A stretch of DNA of 64,000 nt from Misgurnus anguillicaudatus (lineage: Eukaryota; Chordata; Actinopteri; Cypriniformes; Cobitidae): assembly GCF_027580225.2 (NCBI RefSeq), contig NC_073353.2, forward strand, positions 36,004,001-36,068,000. Direction: 5' to 3'. The notes below the pieces were generated by a model. The model ran no database searches, was not told the DNA's origin, and saw only the letters and a list, made by a program, of their open reading frames with translations. Below, piece by piece: positions 11,120-21,960 of the stretch (positions are counted from its first letter, which is position 1; each line of letters starts with the position of its first letter). The position numbers and the translations under genes are program-made.

Positions 11120-11211
11120 AACATAAATGCATTATAAATCGATTTAGATGAAAGTTTCTGTTATGTAATATAATACATTTTCAGTAAATTGTGGCCAGTG
11201 CCAAGGCCTAA

Positions 11212-11836
11212 ACCTCATTTACACTGCACTTTGGTCCCAGAAAATTTCTGTAAAATTGGCAAAGAGCCTTCTCCGTGAACACAAACACTTTCCGTAAATG
11301 TTCTGGGATTGCTTCCATAAAGGGGATCTAGTAACGTTGCCGTTACATTTACGGAAAGCATTCTGTGTGAATAAATGGCAGAAATGGTGCCATAAGGGGC
11401 ATGTCGTAGTGAGGACGTGCGTGTCATTGCAGTTATTGTTCAGCTCTTTGACATAAAAAGAAGATTAACATTCATATGAGAAATGTCTGCAAACTGGAGT
11501 GAAACACCGATCCAGGAGCCCCTTGCTGTCCGCGCTGAAGCTAAGATCATTCAGTAGCATAATAGCCTGTCATGCGCTCCTTATGATCTTATAATAAAGA
11601 AAAATGGTTTCATGAAAGAGAAATCACAGATTATAAGCAAACTTCAGATGCTGCAGAATAAAACCTACCAAGTGTAGGACTCTAAATACGTCACATGACT
11701 CTACGGGATCTTTACATTATGTGTGTGAATGCACACACAGAGTCCGGAGTGTGAATAAACCAAAATCAAACAATCCCGGAAATATCCCGGATGCATTTTC
11801 CATGTATTTTCCGTAATCTCTCTGTGAAAAGGGCTC
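11212..11836. mobile_element. Harbinger-like MITE with TAA target
   Basis: Flanking TAA occurs at 11209-11211 and 11837-11839. The right end is the complement of GAGCCCTTTTCACAGAGAG and the left end is a weaker ACCTCATTTACAC. Subterminal ATTTACGGAAA-like and CCCGGAAATATCCCGG motifs occur near the ends. The three-base TWA target is the Harbinger signature. TIR agreement is only partial, hence moderate confidence. Confidence 0.5.
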
Positions 11837-14431
11837 TAATATATTCGAAATCTGCTACTGCATATAGCCAAGTGTTAATGGAATATCATTTAAATCTATA
11901 AGATGACCGATTAAGTTTGTTTTGCCAGCTAAATGAGTGCAACAGAATCTTAGTTACAGGTTTTTGCTTTGGGATTTTAATCCATAATTGAACAAATCTT
12001 TACTGAAAAGTGTAAATCACACACTATTCCTAATCCATTACTAAGATCTAGTGTTATTATAATTAACTAAAACAAATAAAAACATGTAAAAAACAAATCA
12101 AATTTAGCGCTAAATATTAGTTTAAGCGCTAATTAGAAATGTTGCCTTTGCAAAGAACTGAAATAAGTTTAAGTTGGGGGCACTAAAATGATTAACTGAA
12201 ACAAAATAAAAACTGAAACAGAAAATAAAATTTTACTTAAACAGCTATAGTAGTTTGAAAAAAACGTATAAAATGACAATGGCTAATAGCGAACTTACTT
12301 AAAGCAGCGGTTACATCATTCACACATAAGGGTAAGTGCGCCACCTAGTGGATAATAGCAGAAGAATAGATTGCCGTAAAAACTCGTCATTGTCGAGCGA
12401 TCTCATCAATTAAGAGAAACGCTTTCCTGACAATGGTGGGGAAAGTGTTAATATATTGGCTCTAAAGTATTGCTTATTCTTTTAATTTACTCTGATTTTA
12501 GTTTGCTGAACAATATTAGCATTGAAAATTAAAAAACTTTATTTATATAATAACATTATTATTTGAAAATGTATTGAAATTTTAGTATTGTGACAACCAC
12601 GGTTACTGTAATCCCATCTAAATAATGCTTTACAGTCTCAGTCTCTGATAAATACTAAGCTGATTTTAGTTTATCTTATCTTAGGAGAGTCATTGGAGAG
12701 TCCCAGAGGGCTAAGATTTGGAAATGTAGAGGCAGGTTGATTTAATGTCTCTCTTACTGCTTTACAGAGACTGGTAATGGGGGACAATGTCAGGATAGCT
12801 GAACATCATCATTTCTGTCTCCCTCTATCTCTGTCGCCTTATCCTTTACAATGACTTTGGTTCGAGGTATAAATGTTAGCACACAGGGCACGCCAATATG
12901 TTTTCCTCTATGGATTAGACTTTGCATGGTTGGAAACACGTCATTTTCACTTTTGACTTGGCACAACTGTTTTAGCGGTAGAAAGTCAGCCAGCGTACTC
13001 GTCTGTTGGATATGTTGTGTAATTGTCCTCTTGTGGCAATCACTGAACAATGATTTAGAAGCGAGTATGTCCCTGGGCATGCACCGTTGCTTGCTCCTGC
13101 GCCGTTACGAGATGTCCCATTTTGCAAACTGATAGCAATTGAATGCACAGAGCTATTTCAATTGAAGGACGTCCCATCTGAGCTATAAATACCACGGAAG
13201 TAATTGACGTCATGAACGCACAGATTTTTGTATTGCTTGCTTGGTTTGAACAAGAGGAGTGAATTAGAGGTACTCCTGGTAATACCACATGTCAGAGAGC
13301 AGCAGGTCAGACTTAAGCCGGTTCATTCGAGGCAGGTGTCCTCTCAAGAGCTGGCTGTCCTATAGAGAACCATCACACTTTGCTCTTCAGTACACGCTTC
13401 CTTCCTCAATAAGGGCAGAAAGCAAGGACAAGCAAGGATAGTTCAGCCAAGCACCGAGTTATTTGACAGAATGCAGTGCTCAGCAGGAAAGCCAAAGCAA
13501 TCTGTTTCTCAGGGACCTCTGTCAACCCATTATAGCACAGTGCCAGGTTTTCAAATCTTTCTATATATGCCGCATAGTCTATTCTTGATTTATATTCACA
13601 TTTCTTTTAAATTCATCCAAGAAATGATATTCTTATGGTTCTTGTTCCTTTTAAACTACATAGTTTTGGATTTGGTTGGAATTGTGCCTCCGTAAGTTCT
13701 CCAGAGAGTTTCAATTGAAATGTTTACACCAGAAAATCAGTATATAACTGAGATGAGGAGCGCTGGGTTTTAAAGCAGGCTGTTTTGGCATTTAAAGGTT
13801 GTCATTTAGTGTGAGAGAGGAAGTTTTCTTTTTCAGTCCTGAATTTGTATGACTAAGTTGTGCCACATGTGTGCAGTTTTTTTGCACTTGCTTTTGTACT
13901 ACAAACCTCAAAGTTATGAAGCCAGTATGGGAGCACTTATTTCTCATTTGCATGCAAACGGGGCAGTGCAAATTGTACAAGAAATGTTAACTGTTTAACA
14001 GTACACAAAGATAAGTGCGTAAATGAAAAAAGATGGCGGTATACTGACAGCAGCTTCAACTTAAGGTGGTTTTACATGAGTATGATTGTTTTCCCCCGGC
14101 AACATTGAACTGCGAATTGCACTACAGTTCCAGGGAAAACGAACTTGGGCCACCTTGTATGGGTGCTCTCGGGAACGGGACCCTGGTGCGATCCCAAGTC
14201 CACATAACCATGTTCACAATACTATTATTTTATGCAAAACGTATCCCATTTCGGACTAAACTGTCAGTGTAAAAACTACGCAAGTAACGGATTGCCACTT
14301 TCTATAACTGTATGTATATGCAGTTGTAGCAATGCAATTATGTAATTTCCATGAATATTATTGTTAAATGCATAGCTAGTCATGCATTTTACTGCAAAAA
14401 TATTGGCCATAAAGCAGGGTTACAGCAGATT
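11837..14431. other. No gene or clear repeat
   Basis: This is AT-rich, apparently single-copy sequence. Frames of up to 96 codons overlap on both strands near 12790-13130, without splice sites or known motifs. A GGTGGTTTTACATGAG start near 14064 and a CTGTCAGTGTAAAAAC end near 14262 hint at an old element, but the ends do not pair well. Confidence 0.3.
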
Positions 14432-15468
14432 GGTTCACATTGGTGAGTTTTCTAATATAGTAAGCCAGTGGTGGACACGGTGTCCACGGTTCAATTGTTG
14501 GTGTATTTTCTAATATATTAACCAAGTGTTGGACAGGGTGTGCAAGGTTCCTTTGTTTGGGTATTTTCTAATATAGAAGCCAGTGGTGGACAGGGTATCC
14601 ACGGTTTCTTTGTTGGTGAATTTTCTAATATAGTAAGCCAGTGGTGGACAGGGTGTCCACGGTTCCTTTGTTGGTGAATTTTCTAATATAGTAAGCCAGT
14701 GGTGGACAGGGTGTCCACGGTTCCTTTGTTGGTGAATTTTCTAACATAGTAAGCCAGTGGTGGACAGGGTGTCCACGGTTCCTTTGTTGGTGTATTTTCT
14801 AATATAGTAAGCCAGTGGTGGGCACGGTGTTCACGGTGTTCACGGTTCCTATGTTGGTGTATTTTTTTTAAATACTAAGCCAGTGATGGACAGGGTGTCC
14901 ACGGTTTCTTTGTTGGTGTATTTTCTAATATAGTAAGCCAGTGGTGGACAAGGTGTCCACGGTTCCTTTGTTGGTGAATTTTCAAATATAGTAAGCCAGT
15001 GGTGGACAGGGTGTCCACGGTCCTTTGTTGGTGAATTTTCTAATATAGTAAGCCAGTGGTGGACACGGTGTCCACGGTTTCTTTGTTGGTGTATTTTCTA
15101 ATATAGTAAGCCAGTGGTTCAATTGATTGTCTATTTTCTAATGTAGTAAGCCAGTGATGGACAGGGTGTCCACGGTTCATTTGTTGGTGTATTTTCTAGT
15201 ATAATAAGCCAGTGGTGGACATGGTGTCCACGATTCCTTTGTTGGTGTATTTTCTAATATAGTAAGCCAGTGGTGGGCACGGTGTTCACGGTTCCTATGT
15301 TGGTGTATTTTTTTAAATACTAAGCCAGTGATGGACAGGGTGTCCACGGTTCTTTTGTTGGTGTATTTTCTAATATAGTAAGCCAGTGGTGGACAGTGTG
15401 TCCACGGTAAATTTGTTGGTGTATTTTCTAATATAGTAAGCCAGTGGTGGACAGTGTGTCCATGGTTA
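14431..15468. repeat. Minisatellite, about 18 units of 57-58 bp
   Basis: The unit includes AATATAGTAAGCCAGTGG, then GTGGACAGGGTGTCCAC and CCTTTGTTGGTG. GTGGACA/TGTCCAC form 7-8 bp arms, so each unit can form a small hairpin. Units near 14815-14884 and 15268-15330 share the same variants (GGGCACGGTGTTCACGG, then TTTTTTTAAATACTAAGCC, then GTGATGG), which indicates a higher-order duplication of about 8 units. One unit near 15112 is truncated. No continuous reading frame crosses it. Confidence 0.9.
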
Positions 15469-17479
15469 CTTTTCCTGTTCTCTGAAAGTTACCGTTTTGG
15501 TGTCTGTACAGGATTAACAGAGATGCCTGTGGTCCATCTGCTGACTATGTGAAGCAGGCGCAGTCTCATCCACATCTCAGCGACTCATCCTGTCCCGCTG
15601 AATCTCTGCAGACGTCCTGTGGATGTAATAAAGGATTAATGCTGTGAGTCACATGGCTGCTCTGCAGCACGAGAGATCTGCCCCTCACAGCATACTCTGT
15701 GACCTCATGCACTTTGAATAGAAGTATAAAAAAAAAATGTTTTGGTTTGGATCGGTTCCTTTTCTAGGGTGGTGTCTGTATAGGTGTCTATAATGGGAAG
15801 CATCTGGTATGTTTTGTTATGCGTGTGTAGGTCATGCTACACCACATGTAGGCCTGTAAACAGTTTCGAGCTATGACAGGTGAAGCCATGACCAGCGTAA
15901 GTCTGTGTTTACCATACGGTGCTTTGTTCAGATGGCCATTTAATATGACATGCGATTATGTGCAAGACTCCGTCCAGAACAGTTGGTGGATTGTAGGGGC
16001 TGAAATATGAACCCTCTTGGATGTAATTCAACATTGTAGAACAAGAAAACAAGCACTTGGGCATGTCCTGCATTTTTCAGATGGCCTTGCTTGGTTAAAT
16101 TCATTATTATAGAGTTTTATCATGCTTCAGCTTTTTTTAATCAGCTTTAAGTCTTTTGCTATCATTTTAGCGATTAGCTGTGTTGTGTCGTCCTCTCACC
16201 TGTTCTCAGTCAAGATGTAACGTTAATGCTCATATGGCTCTCTGGTATCTCCTGACATTTGATATTTAGGTATGAAATGATATGAGGGAACTTGTGACAG
16301 TTTTATGACAAAATATTTCCAAAAAACCTCCTGATATTTCCATATTTTCTTTTGTGTCTTTTCTTTTTCGAATGAAATGAGAATGAATAAATGATCACAG
16401 ATTTTATATTTTTGGGAGAACTTTCTCTTTAACTTTAAAGATTGGATTTGGTGAATGCAGTCAGCAGCTTTGTGTGCAAATGTAATTTTTTTTCTTCTGC
16501 TATGAAGTTTGTCGAAAAGGTTTGGTGTCATAGTTGTGTTTATGACATTAAACTTATACATTTTACCATTCAGTTGAACAGTGCAAGCATTCATTTTGCA
16601 ATTAAATCACACGCTGAGTGTACAACAAAATTGAATCATACGTTTTATTGGGTGAAAATCATGTACTGTTGAACTACTTGACGTTTGTATGCTGTCTGGG
16701 ACTAGTTTGTGGCTTTATTCAGCATGGAAAGAGATGCCAATGAGATCGTAAGGAGGGGGGCAGGAAAGCCATAATTTTTCTTATAGTAATTTAGGTCAGA
16801 AAAAACTTTGAAATACCCCTGCTGTTCCTCTGAGTTTATTTCCTGATCAACACCATTTTGCGAGATATCTTTTGATCTCACTCCTTCTCTCTTTACCACA
16901 TTCACTTTTAATATCCGCTGCTCAATATAATAATTGTGAAATGGAAAACAAGAAACCAGTGTAACCTTTATAATGTACCAGGCTTGAGATAAAAATCAGC
17001 TTTTTATGTAGACCACAAAAACCAGACTGGAACAGTGTTGAAACACAAAACAAGCATGTCAAATCCACTTAATAGAAGATTCTTTCATCAGACTTAATTC
17101 GAAATGGCCTAAATGTCAAGTTGCTCGTGTTATTATTGTGATTATCTCAAACTGTGTTTCACTTTGATCTCCCTCCTTTTAATCTTTGTAGTTTTTAGGC
17201 AGATTAAAGTCTGATCAGTCTCGGACATGGAACAAGAAGTGTGTGTTTGGCCACGAAATGGTGATCAAGAGAAAACACAAGCGTGATTATGAATCATATT
17301 CCGGCATGAGTGCTTATTTCAAGTTTTAAGAAATGATTTATTGCAGGCCAAGTAATGACAAACTAATGGAGTGAGTAATATGTCCGCAATAAGCAATGTC
17401 TTTGTACCCTGCAAAGAAAAAACACAGCTTTGACTTATTTCCGGTCTTAGCAATCTTCGTGACTTGGTCATGCTGGTAT
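15469..17479. other. No supported gene
   Basis: Mostly unique sequence. A 41-codon stretch after an acceptor-like TCTGTACAG at 15503-15511 ends at TGA with no donor, and was not accepted as an exon. A 123-codon minus-strand frame at 16223-16594 is lysine-rich and AT-driven. Confidence 0.3.
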
Positions 17480-18376
17480 GATGGTGTTAGTGGGTTTTAG
17501 GGTTTTGTCAGATGGGCATGCTGGGAGAACAGTTGGCCAGCTGGCTAAACCAGCTAAACATCCGCTGACCAGCCCAGGGGGGAGTTTTCCCAGCAGGGTG
17601 GACAGCAGAACAGAAAGAAAAAAAAGAGTTAAACCACCTGACCCCCCAGCTTGACCAGCTTATCAAGCTTGGTCAGTCCGGGAGGACCAGAATCTTCCAT
17701 TTTAAACCTGCTAAGAGAGCCAACCAGCTTAGCCAAGCTGGCCAATTTTTTAGCCAGGTCAAGCTGGTACCATTTAAAAAGTGTCCAAACTCCCTCTAAA
17801 ACCAACCTTCTACCCCAGCTTAACTAGCTAAAACCAGCCAACCAGCTTAGGCTGGTATTAGCTGGTCTTCTCAGTAGGGTGGTCTATTTTGCTAAAAAGT
17901 AGCTTATAGTCGTGCACACAAGTGCCTTGCTTCTGAACCAGCTGAATATCTGCTGGCCAGCCCGGGAGGGGGTTCAAACCAGCCAAGATCAGCAAACCAG
18001 TTTAGGTTGAATTAAGCTATTTTGTTTTCCCAATAGGATGGACCAGAACGGAAAGATCTAGAGAGGAAATAATGAACATTACATGATGTCCCTTAAATGC
18101 CCTTTATGTTAATATTCTTATTTAAAGGTTATTCTGCCCTACTAAAAAGACCAGCTAGCTGGTCTCCCAGCCTGGTTTGAGCTGGTTTAGCAAGCTGGAT
18201 TTAGAGGGGTTTGGTCACGTTATTAGGTGATCATGCTGGTCTTAGCCTTTTTAGGCTGATTTTAGCTGGTCACCCAGCCTGCTTTTAGCTGTGTAGGGCT
18301 GTGTAGGGGTTTTGGACACTTTCAAAGCTTGTCTTAGCTAGGTAGGCTGACCAGCTGACCCACCAGTTAAAACCAG

Positions 18377-18794
18377 CGGCAGTGGCTCAGAAGTTCATGT
18401 TGGTCAGGCGTGGGGAACCCTGGTCCTGGAGGGCCACTGTCCTGCAGAGTTTAGTTCCAACCCTAATTAAACACACCTGAAAAGTCTAATTCAAGTCTTC
18501 AGGATTACTTGGAAATGTAATTCAGGTGTGTTTGATTAGGGTTGGAACTAAACTTTGCAGGAAAGTGGCCCTCCAGGACCCAGGGTTCCCCACTCCTGAT
18601 GTAGGTTGTCTACAAACTGGAAGGTTGGCGGTTCAATCCCCTGCTCCACCTGACCAAGTGTCAAGGTGTCCTTAAACCAGACACCTAACCCCTGCTGCTC
18701 TTGACGAGCTGGAGGGCGCCTTGGAAACTTGTAAAGCGCTTTGGATGGCCAAAGGTCTGTTAAAAGCGCTATATAAATGCAGTCCATTTACTAT
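18377..18794 (+). mobile_element. SINE with 10-bp TSD, carrying a hAT MITE
   Basis: The head CGGCAGTGGCTCAG leads to GGTTGTCTACAAAC, GGTTCAATCCCC and a tail GCGCTATATAAATGCAGTCC. Perfect flanks TTAAAACCAG (18367-18376 and 18795-18804) are the target duplication. A 194-bp MITE (18405-18598) interrupts it. The same SINE family occurs at 24886. It was inserted within the CTGGT cluster, so it is younger than that cluster. Confidence 0.8.
18405..18598. mobile_element. Palindromic hAT MITE inside a SINE
   Basis: The ends CAGGCGTGGGGAACCC and the complement of CAGGAGTGGGGAACCC pair, and the stem continues through TGGAGGGCCAC and GTTGGAACTAAAC. The flanks ATGTTGGT (18397-18404) and ATGTAGGT (18599-18606) are 8-bp duplications with one mismatch. 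It is non-coding and can form a near-complete stem-loop. Confidence 0.85.
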
Positions 18795-19079
18795 TTAAAA
18801 CCAGTTGACCCACCAGCTTTACCAGCTTGATCAGGCTGGGAGGACCAGCATCTTTCATCTTAAACCTGCTAAGATCAACTAACCAGCTTAGCCAAGCGTG
18901 CCAATTTTTCAGCCTTGTCAAGCTGGTACCAGCTAGAACGTGTCCAAAATCACTCTAAAACCAGCCTGTTACCCCAGCTAACTAGCGTAAACCAGGCTGG
19001 GAGACCAGCTGGTCAGTAGGGTGGTCTGTTTTGTTAAAAGTAGCCTACAGTCATGCACACAAGTGCTTTGCTTCTAAAT

Positions 19080-20205
19080 TTTGTCCTTGTACCAACGCGG
19101 ACATTGTCTATTAATATTCTGTCCATGCTTTCACGCTAGTTTTCATTCACTGTCCTCTGATAGTGTAAACACCCTGCAGATGCCCTCTACTCTAACGTCC
19201 TTTACATCCTTTCCACTTCTCTCTTTAAACCCAGACATTAGAGGTCTCATCTCGACCTCATAATATGATTGGAATGGTAATGTACTCGAATGAAATTAAG
19301 TCAGAGTCTGTCGTAGTTGGGCCAGACAAGCAGCTGTGGCTGTCAAATTGTCCAGTATAGGCCAAGAAATTCAGTTTTTCAGTCACTGTTTGCGGGGAAT
19401 CTACATAGAAATAGCTTGCTTATATTGAAGTTCACCAAAAATGAGGTTTACATCATGAGGTAGGAGAACATGTTTTACAAAAAACCAAATGAAACGCATC
19501 AGCTATTGCAGAAATCTTTCCCTGCCTTTTTACACTGGCAGTTTGGGACACATCTAAGAAATCTATAATTTTTTAATAAACGTCACCTCCTACGCATAAA
19601 GGTGATAACAGACCATAACAGATCATTAAAATTGCCGTGCCACTTACACTTCAGGTTTTTTTCACCCGCTGCATGCTGTACCATATGCTAATATCTTAGT
19701 TGATTGTCATTCTGGAGCCGTTGACCATAAACACGGTATATCAGCGTGAAATTGAGTCGTAATAGCCAAGTGAGAGAGATGAACTTTTACAGAGGACCTG
19801 AGGAAAACTGCCTCACTGATATGACATCGAGCGAGAATGCTTTCCTTGCATGATGTTGGCTGTCTGTGTTTTTTTGGTGGGGATATGTGTTTGCCTCCTG
19901 CAGGAAATAAGAGATGTTGGAGTTCATTCCTCAGCTCATGATGGCAGTTTTGCTGAGTCGCTCCACTCGATCGCCTGCCTCAGCATCCAAACTTGATGAT
20001 TTCTTCATTCTCACTGCAGCCGGGAGAGGATTCAGGCTTTTCTCTGGCCTGTTGGTCTTATTATTGGTTCATTTTTGCTGTTTTTGCGCAGTTGTGTCAG
20101 GTCACAATGAGCTCACAGGCAGTTTACAGTAGTAGAACCAAATAATATGTAAATCTTGTGATGTACTTGTGTTAGGATAACTGAATCATTGCCATTTTGC
20201 CTGTT
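19080..20205. other. No gene seen
   Basis: Unique-looking sequence with only frames of 60-72 codons and no splice or family support. Confidence 0.3.
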
Positions 20206-21960
20206 TTGCTTTTATCCGTTTTTCATCTTTTCCTTTTTTCTATTTTCTACATTTCTATGTTCATCCCTTTTTCTTTTTCTTTTCCCTTCTCTCCTCTCCC
20301 ATCCTCATCCACTTCTCTTCCTCATTCTCTTCTCATTCTCCTCTTCTCTTTCTCCTAATCCTCCTCTTCTCTTCCTCCTCACTCTCTTCTTCTCTTCCTC
20401 CCAATCCTCCTCTTCTCTTCCTCCTCATTCTTCTCTTCTTATCCTTCTCTTCTTTTTTTCTTCTCCTCTTCTCTTCCTCCTTATCCTCCTCTTCTCTTCC
20501 TCCTCATTCTCCTCTTCTCTTCCTCCTCATCCTCCTCACCCTTCTCTTTTAATTTTCCTCTTCTCATTCTCTTCTTCTTTCCTCCTCATTATCCTCTTCT
20601 CTTCCTCCTCATCATTCTCTTCTCTTCTTCCTCCTCCTCCTCCTCCTCTTCTCTTTCTTCTCATCCCCCTTTCCTTCTCATTCTCCTCTTCTCTTCCTTC
20701 CAATCCTCCTCTTCTCTTCCTCCTGCTTCTTCTCTTCTTATCCTTCTCTTCTTTTTTTCTTCTCATCCTCTTCTCTTTCTCCTCTTCTCTTCCTACTCTT
20801 TCTCCTCCTACTCTTTCTCCTCTTCGACCTATTATCTTCTTCTTCCTCTTCTCCTCTCTTATCTCCCTTTCTCTTTTTCTCCTCTTCTCTTTTTCTCTAT
20901 GCTCCTCTTCATTTCTTCTTCTTTTCTTCCTCCTGTTCTCATCCTCTCTTCCTTCTCTTCCTCCTATTCTCGTCTGCCTCTTCTCTTTCTCCTCTAATCA
21001 TCCTCCTCTTCTTCCTCCTCATTATCCTCTTTTCTTCTTCCTCATCCTTCTCTTCTTCCACAATCCTCCTCTTCTCTTTCTTCTCATCCCCCTTTTCCTT
21101 TTCATCCTCCTCATACTCCTCTTCTCTTCCTCCTAATCCTCCTCTTCTCTTCCTTATAATCCTCTTCTTCTCATCCTCCTCGTTCTTCACTTCTTATCCT
21201 CCTTTTCTTTTTTTCTTCTCATCCTCCTCTTCTCTTTCTTCACTTCTCTTCCTCCTCATCCTCCTCTTCCTACTCTTTCTCCTCTTCCTCCTATTCTCTT
21301 CTTCCTCTTCATCCTCTTCTTCCTCTTCTCATCTCTTATCTCTCTCTTTCTCTCCTTTTCGCTTATTCTCTATTCTCTATTTCTTCTTTTCTTCCTCCTC
21401 TTCTCATCCTCATCTTTTCTTCCTTCTCTTCCTCTTATTCTCAACCGCCTCTTCTCTATCTCTTTTTCTCATCCTCCTCTTCTCTTCTCTTCTCTTCATC
21501 CTCTTCTCTTTCTTCTTATCTTCATTCTCCTCTTCTCTTCCTCCTTATCTTCACCCTCCTCTTCTCTTCATCCTCATCCCCTTTTTCTCTTCCTCTTCTT
21601 TCTCCTCTTCTCTTTCTCCTCTTCCTCTTTTCTTCTTCCTCTTCCTCCTCATCTTTCTCCTCTCTTTTCTTTATCTTTCTTCTTTTTTATTCTGTTTTCT
21701 CCTCTTTATTTCTTCTTCTCATCCTCCTCTCTTTCTTCTCATCCTCCTCTTCTTTTTCTTCTCATCATCCTCTTCTCTTCATCCTCCTTCTCCTCCTCTT
21801 TATTCTCCTCCTCTTTTCTTTCACCTATTCTCTTCCTCATCTTCCTCCTCTTTTCTATTTTCACTTTCTCACTCTATTTCTCCTCTCTTCTTCTCTTAAT
21901 TTCTTCTTCTTTTTCTTTTTCTCACCTCCTCTTCTCTCTCTCTCTCTCTTATTCTTCCTC
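20206..21960. repeat. Polypyrimidine tract, degenerate TTCTCTTCCTCCTCA units
   Basis: About 1.75 kb of nearly pure C/T on the + strand. Degenerate units such as CTCCTCTTCTCTTCCTCCT alternate with TCATCCTC. A 315-codon frame on + and short glutamate/arginine frames on the minus strand are by-products of the bias, because pyrimidine strings contain no stop codons. The tract ends abruptly at about 21960. Confidence 0.9.

Larger units (their letters stand above)
9874..11180 (+). mobile_element. tRNA-derived SINE, split by two later elements
   Basis: The head (9874-9969) starts GTTCCTGTAGCTCAAC and contains GGTCATGGGTTTGAT as B-box-like sequence, followed by GGAACACACATACT. The tail resumes at about 11121-11175 as AATGCATTATAAATCG followed by a diverged GATAAAAGCGTCTG-like stretch. 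Between them lie transposon copy B (9970-10880) and another element (about 10881-11119). Joining the outer pieces gives a normal HAmo-like SINE order, so the split is real although the tail has diverged. Confidence 0.65.
17480..19079. repeat. CTGGT/ACCAG-rich duplicated repeat cluster
   Basis: Repeated pieces of AGCTGGT and ACCAGCT run throughout, with end-like GTAGGGTGGTCT near 17873 and 19015 and CAGCAGGGTGG at 17592. A block at 17628-17937 recurs at 18795-19077 in the same order. The second block starts right after a SINE (18377-18794), and the sequence before the SINE continues across it. Confidence 0.75.

Noticed and set aside
14431..15468. CRISPR array
   Set aside because: Repeats of 57-58 bp run head to tail with no unique spacers, and the DNA is vertebrate. 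It is a minisatellite.
15512..15650. Possible exon after TCTGTACAG, 41 codons to TGA, with AATAAA
   Set aside because: No recognised protein, no donor, and the AATAAA lies within the frame. Evidence is too thin.
20189..21136. 315-codon frame and Glu/Arg-rich minus frames
   Set aside because: Same cause: a polypyrimidine tract. No domain, no exon borders.
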